Source: Prevotella sp. (GTDB taxonomy: Bacteria > Bacteroidota > Bacteroidia > Bacteroidales > Bacteroidaceae). From it: 64,000 nucleotides of DNA. Below, one piece after another: positions 1 to 8,639 of the stretch (positions are counted from its first letter, which is position 1; every line of letters starts with the position of its first letter). The translations under genes and the position numbers were made by a program. The notes beneath the pieces are model-generated. The model saw only the letters and a program-made list of their open reading frames with translations. It was not told where the DNA came from and did not search any database. The stretch spans positions 1-64,000 of the forward strand of contig JAFRYZ010000010.1 of NCBI GenBank assembly GCA_017442825.1, written 5' to 3'.

Positions 1-398
1 ACATCAGAAGGAGCAATTACACTGTTATTAGGAATAGGATTGGTGAAATTGGAGTTGATGCCTAATATTTCCTCTATTTCAATGTATCGTTCTATCTTGT
101 CACGTATTCTTTCTTTGATGGAGTTCTCTTCCTTCATGCCCATCTTCGACTTTTTGCGAAACTCAATCTTGTCAAGTGACACAGTGAAGGGGCGTAACAG
201 ATAGTCTGGCTTTACATTCAGTGCGTTGGCAAGCGCAATAAGATTGGTGGAGTTTGGCAACATCTTGCCAGACTCATACTTTGAAATGGTCTGCTTAGAC
301 ACCAAGTTGTTCATCTTAGTGCAAAGATCATCCATCGACATGCCATTGATGACACGTGCATTCTTTAGTCTTGCACCGAATATTTCCTTTAATTCCAT
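1..398 (-). CDS. XRE-family helix-turn-helix regulator (C-terminus outside window)
   Basis: Reading leftwards from ATG at 398 gives an open frame that runs off the window start, so about 132 codons are visible. The first 70 residues form a classic XRE/Cro HTH, with ARLKNARVINGMSMDDLC followed by SKQTISKYESGKMLPNS. The layout (N-terminal HTH, then a charged linker after residue 75) resembles Bacteroidota regulators fused to an ImmA/IrrE metallopeptidase, but that domain would lie outside the window, so this is only a guess. It lies in the integrated island and could be the element's repressor or a defence regulator. The HTH is certain; the function is not. Confidence 0.8.
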   Translation of the reverse strand, partial: MELKEIFGARLKNARVINGMSMDDLCTKMNNLVSKQTISKYESGKMLPNSTNLIALANALNVKPDYLLRPFTVSLDKIEFRKKSKMGMKEENSIKERIRDKIERYIEIEEILGINSNFTNPIPNNSVIAPSD

Positions 399-423
399 AT
401 CGCTTTTGTTTTTTATTTGGCGA

Positions 424-431
424 CAAAATTA
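424..431 (-). promoter_or_regulatory. -7 box (TAATTTTG) of the XRE gene
   Basis: The minus strand reads TAATTTTG, matching the Bacteroidota -7 consensus TAnnTTTG, about 25 nt upstream of the ATG at 398. No clear TTTG -33 box lies 19-21 bp upstream, so support is partial. Confidence 0.4.
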
Positions 432-592
432 CTGAAATTATTCCAAATTGTCAACTAAAACCCTAAAAAACTAACCAAAACAGATTATTTTTAACACAAA
501 TCATAGTTTTACATATAAAAAAAGCCAACTCAGCATCTTTCAAGTTGCGGGCAGTGCTTTACATAAATATCGTGTATTTAAAGGGGATTATT

Positions 593-934
593 TCATCCAT
601 GGGAATGATTTTTCTCCTTGACTAAAGCTAATGCTTTATCAGCATCCACTACTATTTTCCTCCCAACTTGAGTTAGTGCATCATTGATTACTCCACTGTT
701 TTTAATGCGGGCTGCGGTAGATTTACTACAACCAAACAACTGGGCAATCCCGTTAAAACCAAAAACATAATGTTTCTTTTCTTCCTTAGGATTAACTGGA
801 GGGTTATCTAATTGATTGCACAAGACAGCTTTGATAAGATATACCAAATCCTTCCCATCCATTTTGCAGATAGGTGTATTAAGCATTTCTATCAGTTTGA
901 AATCTAACGGTTCCTCTTTCATCTGATTACTCAT
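593..934 (-). CDS. DUF3853-like small DNA-binding accessory protein
   Basis: A 113-residue protein. I chose ATG at 934 because it overlaps the stop of the preceding gene in an ATGA arrangement; an in-frame ATG at 967 would overlap that gene further. The C-terminal half (FGFNGIAQLFGCSKSTAARI, then VDADKALALV) reads as a winged-helix or excisionase-like HTH that recognises an element sequence. This fits the DUF3853 family, common on Bacteroidota mobile elements. It is the last gene of a translationally coupled three-gene unit. The exact role is unknown; DNA binding is inferred from the HTH pattern. Confidence 0.65.
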   Translation of the reverse strand: MSNQMKEEPLDFKLIEMLNTPICKMDGKDLVYLIKAVLCNQLDNPPVNPKEEKKHYVFGFNGIAQLFGCSKSTAARIKNSGVINDALTQVGRKIVVDADKALALVKEKNHSHG

Positions 935-2160
935 GTTCGTGGTTTTACTATTTGTTGCTTTTCCCATTTAGCGGCTGCTATAATATCTGCCACTTGTTGA
1001 GCAGAAATGCTGTCACATTGATATGGCAAACTAATTTCGTTACCAACTTCGTCGTCGCAGCAATATTTATCAGGGATCGGTGATATACTGACATAATCAG
1101 ACTCCTTGGCCATCCTGAGTAATCGATTTGTTACGTCACATACGACTCCTATCCCTTCATGCCAGAATACTTCAAGCATATTGACCACATCATTCGAAAA
1201 TCCATAGACACAGTATCTCAATTCAAAATACCAATGTCCGTCAGGAACAGGAAGATCCTCATCATCCCAACCTTCTCCTTTTTTCCTAGGTATGAGATGA
1301 ACTCTAGCATAGATAACATCCATATTATGGTAGTGGGTATTCTCCTTGTCCCATTTCAAGAAGTCTTGCTCGCTATCAAGATTCAGCCCTTCTGTTTCTC
1401 TTCCTTTGCTACTATGACTTCTAAATATCTCCTCGTCACTCCGTTTTTCAAAAGAATGCTTGGATGTTGGCGTAATTTTGTCTTTGACACGATAAGCCTC
1501 ATAGGCCATGCGCCAGAATCGCATATAAGTCCGCAAGGTCATCTCCTTACAAGACCATAGGGGAAGAGACTTAAAGCCTGACACCACTTCTATCACATGT
1601 CCAGGATCGTCAAAGGTGCGATATGTCGGGCAAATCCGGTTCAAATCAGCTCTTTTAATTCGTCCGTTACGTTTTGAATAGGGCAAATGTTCCTCAATAT
1701 ACGCATTGTAATTGTCTGGCTGCTCACATATCCAGTCAACTAAAGCAGTCACATAAGTCTCAATCTTCTTAAGCGCCTTTGAGACGTTGCCATAAGCTGA
1801 ATCTGGCTCACGTTTCGCCCCTACATGATGAGCACTTCGTAAATCAATGAATCTAAAATGGCGGTTACTGAGTACCAAGTAATGGAAGTCTTTATAATGG
1901 GCCGAAAGTATCTGGTACCAGTAATTACCATTGTCGTCTGTATCATCATCTCGATAACGTTTTGCTGGAGCCTTTAGTTCTATCCATAGCCAACGCCGGT
2001 CATCACTACCCATCACCTCTAAACGCTGCATGGTTTTCTCAATTCTAAGCATCACTTCGAGTGACTTATCATCAACCACAACGCCATTCAAATCACATAC
2101 ATTGTCGAGGCACATGATATCTTGTAGGGCATTATACTTTAATACTGGCAAATCCTTCAT
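931..2160 (-). CDS. Unrecognised 409-aa island protein
   Basis: I do not recognise a family. The protein is soluble and has no signal peptide. It is rich in aromatic and charged residues, with a YRDDDTDDNGNYWYQ stretch near residue 70 and a WKFE-like core (DGHWYFELRYCVYGFSNDV) near residue 310. It is coupled at both ends: its ATG overlaps the stop of the 166-aa gene upstream (ATGA at 2157-2160), and its stop overlaps the DUF3853-like start (931-934). Such tight coupling suggests that the three proteins act together. Co-location with an AbiL-type pair makes a defence or element-maintenance role possible, but nothing in the sequence proves it. Confidence 0.6.
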   Translation of the reverse strand: MKDLPVLKYNALQDIMCLDNVCDLNGVVVDDKSLEVMLRIEKTMQRLEVMGSDDRRWLWIELKAPAKRYRDDDTDDNGNYWYQILSAHYKDFHYLVLSNRHFRFIDLRSAHHVGAKREPDSAYGNVSKALKKIETYVTALVDWICEQPDNYNAYIEEHLPYSKRNGRIKRADLNRICPTYRTFDDPGHVIEVVSGFKSLPLWSCKEMTLRTYMRFWRMAYEAYRVKDKITPTSKHSFEKRSDEEIFRSHSSKGRETEGLNLDSEQDFLKWDKENTHYHNMDVIYARVHLIPRKKGEGWDDEDLPVPDGHWYFELRYCVYGFSNDVVNMLEVFWHEGIGVVCDVTNRLLRMAKESDYVSISPIPDKYCCDDEVGNEISLPYQCDSISAQQVADIIAAAKWEKQQIVKPRT

Positions 2161-2657
2161 ACGCTAGATACAATTTTATATTTCTTAGAGAAATCCAATT
2201 CCATTAAACAGTTGATAAGCGATGCGCAAAAACGCACTAGGAGATTGTAATCTCCCCACCTTTTTCCCGTTTCGGGATCAACTTCTGGCTCATACTGAAG
2301 AAGTTCGCTTTTATGGCTTTTCAAATACGACAATCCCTCGTAGACTCCATTCATATAGTCGATTGTTGCAATTTTAAACCCGTGTTCCTCCGGTCTCCAT
2401 AAATAATCGTATAAAGTCAAATCGCTTATTGGGACATGGTCTGCCATCTCTGTCATGTTATGGGTGATATTACCATGCCACATATCATCAGTCTCATAAT
2501 CGAATTCCTTTATGTGGCTGATGTCTGCATCTGGGAAATACTTTCTAACCTCTGACAACGATTCCAGTTCGCGGTTCCTTCCGTCCTCTCTCACATAAAC
2601 ACCTGTTCCATGCTTTAGAATTGGTGTCTTTGATTTAATGTGCAAATCTAAACTCAT
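2157..2657 (-). CDS. Unrecognised 166-aa protein, first gene of a coupled trio
   Basis: A small acidic soluble protein that starts MSLDLHIKSKTPI and then has a GTGVYVREDGRN turn. That N-terminal pattern recalls phage or conjugation-associated proteins that begin with a short beta-rich segment (MSLDxxI). The middle is acidic (FPDADISHIKEFDYETDDMW) and the C-terminal part is helical (CASLINCLMELDF). No signal peptide or transmembrane helix is seen. It heads the operon running left to 593 and overlaps the next gene by four bases. The 165-bp spacer to the divergent gene at 2823 presumably holds both promoters, though I found no good consensus match there. Confidence 0.6.
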   Translation of the reverse strand: MSLDLHIKSKTPILKHGTGVYVREDGRNRELESLSEVRKYFPDADISHIKEFDYETDDMWHGNITHNMTEMADHVPISDLTLYDYLWRPEEHGFKIATIDYMNGVYEGLSYLKSHKSELLQYEPEVDPETGKRWGDYNLLVRFCASLINCLMELDFSKKYKIVSSV

Positions 2658-2822
2658 AACAATACATTTTTGTGAATGACTAATAACTTCTCATCCTTGT
2701 AGTATGCAAAAACAAGAATTGTTACTTCCTTAAATCATAAAAAATGCAAAAACGCACATTCTGGAACGTAACATTTGTCTTTTCTGCCTACATAATAGAT
2801 GAAGTTTAACAAGTAACGAATA

Positions 2823-3335
2823 ATGAAAAAGAAAAGAAGAAATCCGATTCATGCTTATAAGCATCTGCTTGCCAAGGATTATGACTGGGACTACTGCTAT
2901 CTTATAGCATTAGAGAAAAAGAAGTTGCAACGTATGCGAGATTGCATCAAACAAGAACATCACTTGGCAAATAACGAATTTGTAGTTCGGGACATAGGAA
3001 TCTGTATACGTCTTATTGACATTTTCATGGAAGACGATCCTGTATATAAGACCTGGCTTGACCGTTCATATTCAGGAACTAAACTAAGATTCCGCAAACT
3101 AGAGGACGGGAACTATGAGTTGGTTGATGATGATAGAAAACCATTAGCTGATATCCCTGTTTATGTAAATGTCAGAAACGAAAGACGATTCTTCCGTAAG
3201 ACTCCTATCAAGGAATCACTTGCTGAAGACAGACGCGAGTGGGCGATCCATCTCAAAATCAGCCTTCGCCAACATAAAGCACTTCACCTATATCACTTGA
3301 TTAGGGAGTATAAACTTTTCGATTGGTGGGATTAA
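2823..3335 (+). CDS. Unrecognised basic 170-aa island protein
   Basis: The protein is strongly basic at its N-terminus (MKKKRRNPIHAYKHLLAKDYDWDY) and rich in His, Arg and Tyr throughout. It has no signal peptide or membrane segment. The C-terminus is amphipathic (LRQHKALHLYHLIREYKLFDWW). The composition suggests nucleic-acid contact or a phage-type structural or maintenance role, but I cannot name a family. It is divergent from the 166-aa gene and is followed 17 bp later by the excisionase-like gene, so the two probably share a transcript. Confidence 0.6.
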   Translation: MKKKRRNPIHAYKHLLAKDYDWDYCYLIALEKKKLQRMRDCIKQEHHLANNEFVVRDIGICIRLIDIFMEDDPVYKTWLDRSYSGTKLRFRKLEDGNYELVDDDRKPLADIPVYVNVRNERRFFRKTPIKESLAEDRREWAIHLKISLRQHKALHLYHLIREYKLFDWWD

Positions 3336-3352
3336 CAGCAATAGACACATCA

Positions 3353-3748
3353 ATGCACCAAAATATGACAAATGCTAGAATTAATTATGGTGGCCAAGAG
3401 GGTGAGCCACCCCTGGAATCGAATTTTGAAAATATGCTTTTGGCAAGTCAACTAGTAGAAGAAATTCGTAAAGCCCCAAACCATATTTCAATAACATTGA
3501 CAGGTACAGGTCTAATGGAACTAATAAAGGCGATAAGGATAGTCTTACTTGAAGAAGCAGAAATCGAAAAAGCTAACTCTTCCAAGCAGGATGAGTTGAT
3601 AACAAAGAAAGAAGTTATGGAGAATCTGAATGTCAGCCCAACAACACTTTGGCTTTGGGAGAAAAGAAAGTACTTAGTGCCAGTCAAGATAGGCAGACGG
3701 GTATTTTATAAGCATCAAGACATAAATAAATTAATGGAAGGGAAATAA
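3353..3748 (+). CDS. Excisionase-like helix-turn-helix protein
   Basis: The C-terminal 50 residues form the HTH_17/MerR-like fold typical of Bacteroidota excisionase and mobilisation accessory proteins: DELITKKEVMENLNVSPTTL, then LWEKRKYLVPVKIGRRVFY and a final DINKLMEGK helix. The N-terminal part is polar and low in complexity. The first in-frame ATG (3323) lies inside the preceding gene, so I prefer 3353; 3365 is also possible. In CTn and ICE elements such proteins bind near att sites and help excision or control transfer genes. That role is inferred from family and island context. Confidence 0.7.
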   Translation: MHQNMTNARINYGGQEGEPPLESNFENMLLASQLVEEIRKAPNHISITLTGTGLMELIKAIRIVLLEEAEIEKANSSKQDELITKKEVMENLNVSPTTLWLWEKRKYLVPVKIGRRVFYKHQDINKLMEGK

Positions 3749-3858
3749 GGCTCGTCTGAAACTTCCAGCATTTGTCGAGTATACGATGTGCCCCAGAAAG
3801 AGAAGTAAGACCATATTTCTCAAAAAAACATAAATAAAAGCAGAAATACAGGTTTTCT

Positions 3859-3890
3859 TTTGGATTTTTGAAAGAAAACTCGTATTTTTG
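3859..3890 (+). promoter_or_regulatory. Promoter of the AbiL-like pair (TTTG-N20-TATTTTTG)
   Basis: TTTG at 3859-3862 and TATTTTTG at 3883-3890 are separated by 20 bp, matching the Bacteroidota sigma-ABfr consensus. Transcription would start near 3896, giving a leader of about 26 nt before the ATG at 3922. Confidence 0.7.
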
Positions 3891-3921
3891 CAGAAATTTC
3901 ACAAATAAGCGAGTTATCTTT

Positions 3922-5139
3922 ATGATTATCCAGTTTTCAGTTGAGAATTTCCGCTCTATTATGGAGCCAGCCACCTTGTCGTTAGTGGCATCGCCTCTAA
4001 AAGATGTTCGTGTTGCGACAGAGGATGTAATATTTGACATTGACGGAATGGATGTCAGCCTCTTAAAAAGTGCTGTCATTTTAGGTGCTAATGCTTCTGG
4101 TAAGAGTAATGTTATTAAGGCTCTCGAATTCTTCAAGAACTATATTATCGATTCATTTAAGAACCTGCAGGCTGGAGAGGAGATTGGCGTTGAAGCCTTC
4201 AAACTGAATACAGATAGTGCTAAGTTGCCCAGTTCTTTCGAGATGATATTCATATTGGATGGGTATCAGTATCGCTATGGTATGGACGTCAGTCGAGTGT
4301 ATGTACATGGAGAATGGTTGTATAGGAAAGCCTGCCGTAAGAGAGCCAAAGAGGTTGAGTTGTTTTATCGTGAAAAAGAAGAAATGAAGGTTCATCCGTC
4401 ATTCTCGATAGCTACTGACTTGGTAAACAGGAAGATGATTCGTAATAATGCCCTTCTGCTTTCAGCCGCAGCTCAGTTTAACGACCCTACGGCTGTCCAG
4501 ATTATCAACTGGCTTACGGAAACTAGCATTCTTACGTGTTCTGACGAAGAAAGAATGTGGAATATGGCTGTAAACCATCTTGATGAAGTAGAGATGCGGT
4601 CGAGAATCGTAGAGTTCTCCAAGTTTGCCGACCTAGGCATTGAAGATATAGAGAAAAGTGATAATCATATTCTTAGCCGACATCTGCAGTATGATGCAAA
4701 TGGTGTTGCAAAAGGCGAAACAAGTTTCCCGTTCCTGAGTATGGAATCTGAGGGTACCATCAAATATTTCTCTATGGCATACCCTATCATCAAGGCACTT
4801 GACAACGGATCGAGACTTGTCATTGACGAATTTGACTCCAAATTGCATCCAGTTCTAACCAATCGGATTATCTCTCTGTTTAACTCTCGCGAATCCAATC
4901 CACGTAACGCTCAATTGATATTCACAGCGCATGACACCAATATCCTCAGTTCTGGTCTGTTCCGTCGTGACCAAATCTGGTTCACACAGAAGAATCGATT
5001 CGGGGCCACTTCACTCTATTCCCTGTCAGATTACAAAGTAAGGAGTGATGCTCCTTTTGAACGGGATTATCTGAGCGGTAAATATGGGGCGACACCTATT
5101 ATCGGGAATCTGGAGTCAGTTATAAGGAGGACAGAATAA
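3922..5139 (+). CDS. AbiLi/RloA-type AAA ATPase of an AbiL-like defence pair
   Basis: A 405-residue ABC/SMC-like AAA_15/AAA_21 ATPase. It opens IQFSVENFRSI, the N-terminal strand typical of this superfamily, and has Walker A GANASGKS at residues 55-62. A DE Walker B pair (LVIDEFDS) lies at about 302-303, and a switch histidine in FTAHDTN at 337. I start at 3922 because the protein then begins right at the conserved strand and sits behind a consensus promoter. It overlaps the RloB gene by one base. With an RloB partner this matches the phage abortive-infection AbiL organisation, in which the ATPase is thought to sense infection and license the Toprim-like partner. Related ATPase/Toprim systems include PARIS and OLD. 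No nuclease domain is fused here. Confidence 0.85.
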   Translation: MIIQFSVENFRSIMEPATLSLVASPLKDVRVATEDVIFDIDGMDVSLLKSAVILGANASGKSNVIKALEFFKNYIIDSFKNLQAGEEIGVEAFKLNTDSAKLPSSFEMIFILDGYQYRYGMDVSRVYVHGEWLYRKACRKRAKEVELFYREKEEMKVHPSFSIATDLVNRKMIRNNALLLSAAAQFNDPTAVQIINWLTETSILTCSDEERMWNMAVNHLDEVEMRSRIVEFSKFADLGIEDIEKSDNHILSRHLQYDANGVAKGETSFPFLSMESEGTIKYFSMAYPIIKALDNGSRLVIDEFDSKLHPVLTNRIISLFNSRESNPRNAQLIFTAHDTNILSSGLFRRDQIWFTQKNRFGATSLYSLSDYKVRSDAPFERDYLSGKYGATPIIGNLESVIRRTE

Positions 5140-5765
5140 TGGCACGCAGACAGAATCCAAAGATTGAGCGGACGCTCAAAAGAGCGAGCAGCCTAAGAAT
5201 AGTGAAACAGACATTCCTTATTGTCTGTGAGGGAGAGGTTACAGAACCTGAATACTTCAATTCTTTCCGACTGACATCTGCGAATGTGAAAGCTATCGGT
5301 AAGGGCATGAACACCATATCGTTAGTGAAGGAAGCAATAGCCATTAGAGACATAGAGAAGAGAAGAAACCGGAATTATGATCAATGCTGGGTCGTATTCG
5401 ATAAGGATGACTTTTCTGACAGCGACTTCAATGGTGCTATACAGATGGCTCAGGCTAATGGGTTTCATGTGGCGTATAGCAATCAAGCGTTTGAATTCTG
5501 GTTTCTATTGCATTTCAACCTTTATCAAGGAGCTATACATAGAAATCGTTACGCCGAGATACTTACTCATCTGCTCGGTTTCAAATATGGCAAAACGAAG
5601 GGCGATTCTGTGAGGGTATTCAATGTCATCTATCCAAGAACTCGTATGGCGATAGATAATGCAAAAAATGTCCTTAAGACGTTTGACGGTGGTAATCCTG
5701 CAAAGGAAGAGTCATCAACCACCGTACATCAGCTGGTTGATCAACTTCTACAGTTTATAGAGTAA
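5139..5765 (+). CDS. rloB: RloB/AbiLii-type Toprim-like effector
   Basis: A 208-residue RloB-like protein. CEGEVTEPEYF (residues 30-40) carries the conserved glutamate of a Toprim-like metal site, and VVFDKDDF (85-92) supplies the acidic DxDD motif. NQAFEFWFLLHF further on is another RloB hallmark. The start overlaps the ATPase stop (TAATG) and is preceded by AAGGAGG at 5123-5129, an unusually strong Shine-Dalgarno for this phylum that would ensure stoichiometric expression. By family analogy it is the nuclease or toxic arm of an AbiL-like system. The cellular target is not visible from sequence. Confidence 0.85.
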   Translation: MARRQNPKIERTLKRASSLRIVKQTFLIVCEGEVTEPEYFNSFRLTSANVKAIGKGMNTISLVKEAIAIRDIEKRRNRNYDQCWVVFDKDDFSDSDFNGAIQMAQANGFHVAYSNQAFEFWFLLHFNLYQGAIHRNRYAEILTHLLGFKYGKTKGDSVRVFNVIYPRTRMAIDNAKNVLKTFDGGNPAKEESSTTVHQLVDQLLQFIE

Positions 5766-5773
5766 AGACTAAG

Positions 5774-6685
5774 TTACTGTTGCCACATTGTCAGCATTCC
5801 AGGCACAAGCCAACGATTAAATTTGACCCAAAATCTGTTAATGGCGACGTGATCAGATTCTGAGAAGGCATCTTCGTGAACGGCAAATCCACGTTCTTCC
5901 ATATATCGGTTACGCAGCTCCTTAACAGCGGAACTGGTTTTCAACATATCAATGCATCGTATATAGCTATTGAAAAGTAATGGGTAAAGATCTGAGAATT
6001 CATTATTTATGCGTTTGGCCAATTCCTTATGTCTGTCGTCAAGCCGCAAAGATTCACCATTTAACAGACTCTCTCGGAAGCGTCTTATATTCATTCTCAT
6101 GTGGTGAAGGGTAACACGATATGAGATGTATGACATGCCAAGAGCCCCGGCCATTTCCTTATCTGGCACTGCTTGTCGCTCATTGAGAATAGAAAGCAGC
6201 GAACGAAGAAAAATAAACCGTCCTCGTGGGTAAAACACCTGTAACGCATAGGCTATTACTTGTGAGACGATATGAATCTTTGCCTCTCCATCCGATGATG
6301 ATTTCTCTGCTAACAAAGGAAACTTCTCACCCCCATCATTCACCAAGGGAATATGAGACTCTAATTCAGACCGATTATTGAGATAATTGCGGAACGTGTT
6401 CAAAAGCCAACTTTCAAAAGAGTCTTTCTTCTTGATACGCTGAAGGGCCTGATAAGGTGTATGTCCACTCTCACGAACATAGATGAAAAAGTCGTCCAGC
6501 ACGTCATCAAATTCGTCATAGAGATTGTGACTATAGTCTTGGAAGCGTAAATAAAACAGGTGATTCAAACGTTCGTGGAGCAAATAGTACATAGCCTCGT
6601 CGTCACCACTCAATATGATATCAACGAACTGAGGAATAGGAATGTCAGAATAGTTGATAATTGCCTTTAGAGATGCTCGTTTCAT
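5774..6685 (-). CDS. Sigma-factor-like regulator (sigma-70 regions 2 and 4)
   Basis: A 303-residue protein. Residues about 35-115 align by eye with sigma region 2: LLHERLNHLFYLRF, an acidic FDDVLDDFFIYV helix, then SFESWLLNTFRNYLNNR. Residues about 160-215 resemble region 4, with an HTH around DKEMAGALGMSYISYRVTL. It is longer than an ECF sigma (about 190 aa) because of an extra C-terminal domain of about 90 residues with no recognised family. It converges on rloB with only 8 bp between stops and lies 69 bp downstream of an XRE gene on the same strand. It may be an element-encoded sigma that transcribes island genes; that is inference. Confidence 0.6.
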   Translation of the reverse strand: MKRASLKAIINYSDIPIPQFVDIILSGDDEAMYYLLHERLNHLFYLRFQDYSHNLYDEFDDVLDDFFIYVRESGHTPYQALQRIKKKDSFESWLLNTFRNYLNNRSELESHIPLVNDGGEKFPLLAEKSSSDGEAKIHIVSQVIAYALQVFYPRGRFIFLRSLLSILNERQAVPDKEMAGALGMSYISYRVTLHHMRMNIRRFRESLLNGESLRLDDRHKELAKRINNEFSDLYPLLFNSYIRCIDMLKTSSAVKELRNRYMEERGFAVHEDAFSESDHVAINRFWVKFNRWLVPGMLTMWQQ

Positions 6686-6754
6686 GCAACTGATTAAAAT
6701 TAAAATCCAAATATTGTCGATTTTATTGTAGAATTTCGTAATATTTTCACGTTT

Positions 6755-7069
6755 TTAGCCATTAAAATCGCAAATATGGCGAAATAATTCAAATTGAAGA
6801 CGCTCTTCTATTGCAGAAATTGTCTTGAACGTGAAGTTCATTTTTCCTGAAAGAATCCTGCTCACATACTGAGGACTGACACCCAATTTCTCAGCGATGT
6901 CATTGCGAGAGAGCTGGTTGGCCTGCATGTAGTCCATGATGACGTAGGACACTCGCTGGGATCTCTTTAGCCACGCTGCATTCTCCTGCCTCCATTTTAC
7001 ATCTTCAACAAACGAGGAACGTTCACCAGACTGGTGCGCTTCTAAAAAATCTGCTGCTTTTAACTTCAT
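6755..7069 (-). CDS. HigA-like XRE helix-turn-helix protein
   Basis: A 104-residue protein. Residues 45-90 form an XRE HTH (MQANQLSRNDIAEKLGVS, YVSRILSGKMNFTFKTI). The N-terminal helical region resembles antitoxins of the HigA type, but no toxin-like small ORF is adjacent. The neighbours are the integrase upstream and the sigma-like gene downstream, so it is more likely a regulator of the element. It precedes the sigma-like gene by 69 bp and may be cotranscribed with it. Confidence 0.75.
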   Translation of the reverse strand: MKLKAADFLEAHQSGERSSFVEDVKWRQENAAWLKRSQRVSYVIMDYMQANQLSRNDIAEKLGVSPQYVSRILSGKMNFTFKTISAIEERLQFELFRHICDFNG

Positions 7070-7130
7070 TCAATTAACTTTTGCTATGATTATACTCTTA
7101 GTTGACAGTTGAAAACCGCTTAGTGTTTTT

Positions 7131-8606
7131 CTACTTGTCAACCTGTTTTTTCGCTTCCATCGCTGCCTTAATCTTATCACCAACTCTTAGGGCCTGTTCT
7201 GAGATACCAATGCGGATATAGCCCTCAAAGTTCTTCTGCGACTCGTGGCCTGTTATGCTACGGAGTTCCAGGTCTGACAGTACACCTAATTTATATAAGT
7301 TAGTGGTTCCGCTCCTTCGTGCGGTGTGTGAACATATCAGTTCATATTTGGAACGCACAACTTCACCATGTTTGTTCCGTTCCCAAAGAGGAGAGCCGTT
7401 TCGAATCTTGGCCCACTTGTCTAGTTTGTGAAACCACTTACGTTCATTTTCCGTAAACTTGATGCCTTTTTTCTTCTTCTCCAACAGCTTCTCATAGGTG
7501 TTCTCCGACCGTTTTTCCACAGTTGTCAATACCGTTACATACTTTTCACGAAAAGAGGGAACGGTTTTTGACAGCTCATACCCTACCGCCTTAATCTTCA
7601 AATTCATTTTCTGGACATCTATTTCCGGGAAATCGTAGTGATACTTTTCGCAGAGTTCATAGACACGATTATCGAAAATAGGCACTTCAACCTTCTTTTT
7701 AGTCTTCTTCTGCGTCAAAGTAATCAGGCCACTTTTATTATAGGTGATGAAATTCTCTTCCCTCAACTTGCAGTAGTCGCTATAGCGTTGGCAACTAAAG
7801 TATCCAAGGAGAAAGATGTCGCGTACGATTTCATTGTCGCCTGTAAGTTTCAGCTCATACATGGCATCAATTTCCTCGTCAGTCAGGTATATCTCGGCCC
7901 GCTTGTCTATCTCTTTGACTGCTTTGTCTTTCCACACCCTCAGGGAAACAGCATTCTTGTTATAGCCCTCCATAGCTGCAAGATTGCAGAGCTTGCGGAA
8001 ACAGGAGACCTTTTTGTTGATGGTGTTCGACATATACCCTTGCTTCAGAAGATAAAGTGTAAATCTGTCTGCAAAAGGTTTGTCAATATCATCGAAGGGA
8101 ATATCTTTCTTGCAATATTCCTTTAGATTCTCACCAAATGCTTTCCACACGACAACTGTACCAGAGGAATAGTCGGAATTGTTGCCGTGACGAATGGAAC
8201 CGTCAGAAATTCCTGCATAGAAATAATTAAAAAAGCCTAATACCGTAGTCTTTGATTTCTCAGTGGCAACCTTTGCTACCTGCTGGATTTCTTCTACGGT
8301 GCCATTGACAACACGAGACAGGGCTTGTTCTAACACTACCTTGTCTTCCTTAGACTGAACCTTGTTTTCAGCATATAGTACTTCAATGGCCTTCATTACA
8401 TCTACTTGAAGATTATGGACTCGTTCACCTTCTTCGGTTCTTTCATATCGTTGCATGGCCGACAGGCTCTTCTGAGCCTTCGTCCACTCTTTTACATCAA
8501 CCATGATACCAGTACTCACGCAAAATAGAATTCCCTTACGTCGGGTTCTGACATACAGGGGAGCTTTACCTTCACTTTTGTTGGTTCTCAAAAAGAATTG
8601 TGACAT
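7131..8606 (-). CDS. Tyrosine recombinase (integrase) of the island
   Basis: A 491-residue Bacteroidota tyrosine integrase. The start at 8606 gives MSQFFLRTNKSEGKAPLYVR, the arm-binding beta domain of this family; an ATG farther upstream only adds AT-rich leader sequence. A SAM-like core-binding domain follows at about 120-230. The catalytic domain shows Arg274 (CQRYSDY), His427 and Arg430 (SHTARRSG), a GHES histidine and the nucleophile Tyr463 (FEGYIRI). It is read leftwards into the element, so its 5-prime side faces the presumed right junction. Such enzymes integrate and excise conjugative or mobilisable islands. Confidence 0.93.
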   Translation of the reverse strand: MSQFFLRTNKSEGKAPLYVRTRRKGILFCVSTGIMVDVKEWTKAQKSLSAMQRYERTEEGERVHNLQVDVMKAIEVLYAENKVQSKEDKVVLEQALSRVVNGTVEEIQQVAKVATEKSKTTVLGFFNYFYAGISDGSIRHGNNSDYSSGTVVVWKAFGENLKEYCKKDIPFDDIDKPFADRFTLYLLKQGYMSNTINKKVSCFRKLCNLAAMEGYNKNAVSLRVWKDKAVKEIDKRAEIYLTDEEIDAMYELKLTGDNEIVRDIFLLGYFSCQRYSDYCKLREENFITYNKSGLITLTQKKTKKKVEVPIFDNRVYELCEKYHYDFPEIDVQKMNLKIKAVGYELSKTVPSFREKYVTVLTTVEKRSENTYEKLLEKKKKGIKFTENERKWFHKLDKWAKIRNGSPLWERNKHGEVVRSKYELICSHTARRSGTTNLYKLGVLSDLELRSITGHESQKNFEGYIRIGISEQALRVGDKIKAAMEAKKQVDK

Positions 8607-8629
8607 GCTATATTGTATTTTTGACGGTG

Positions 8630-8637
8630 CAAAGATA
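8630..8637 (-). promoter_or_regulatory. -7 box (TATCTTTG) of the integrase gene
   Basis: The minus strand has TATCTTTG, a full match to TAnnTTTG, 23 nt upstream of the integrase ATG. A TTGG lies about 23 bp further up but there is no clean TTTG. Confidence 0.5.
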
Positions 8638-8639
8638 CA

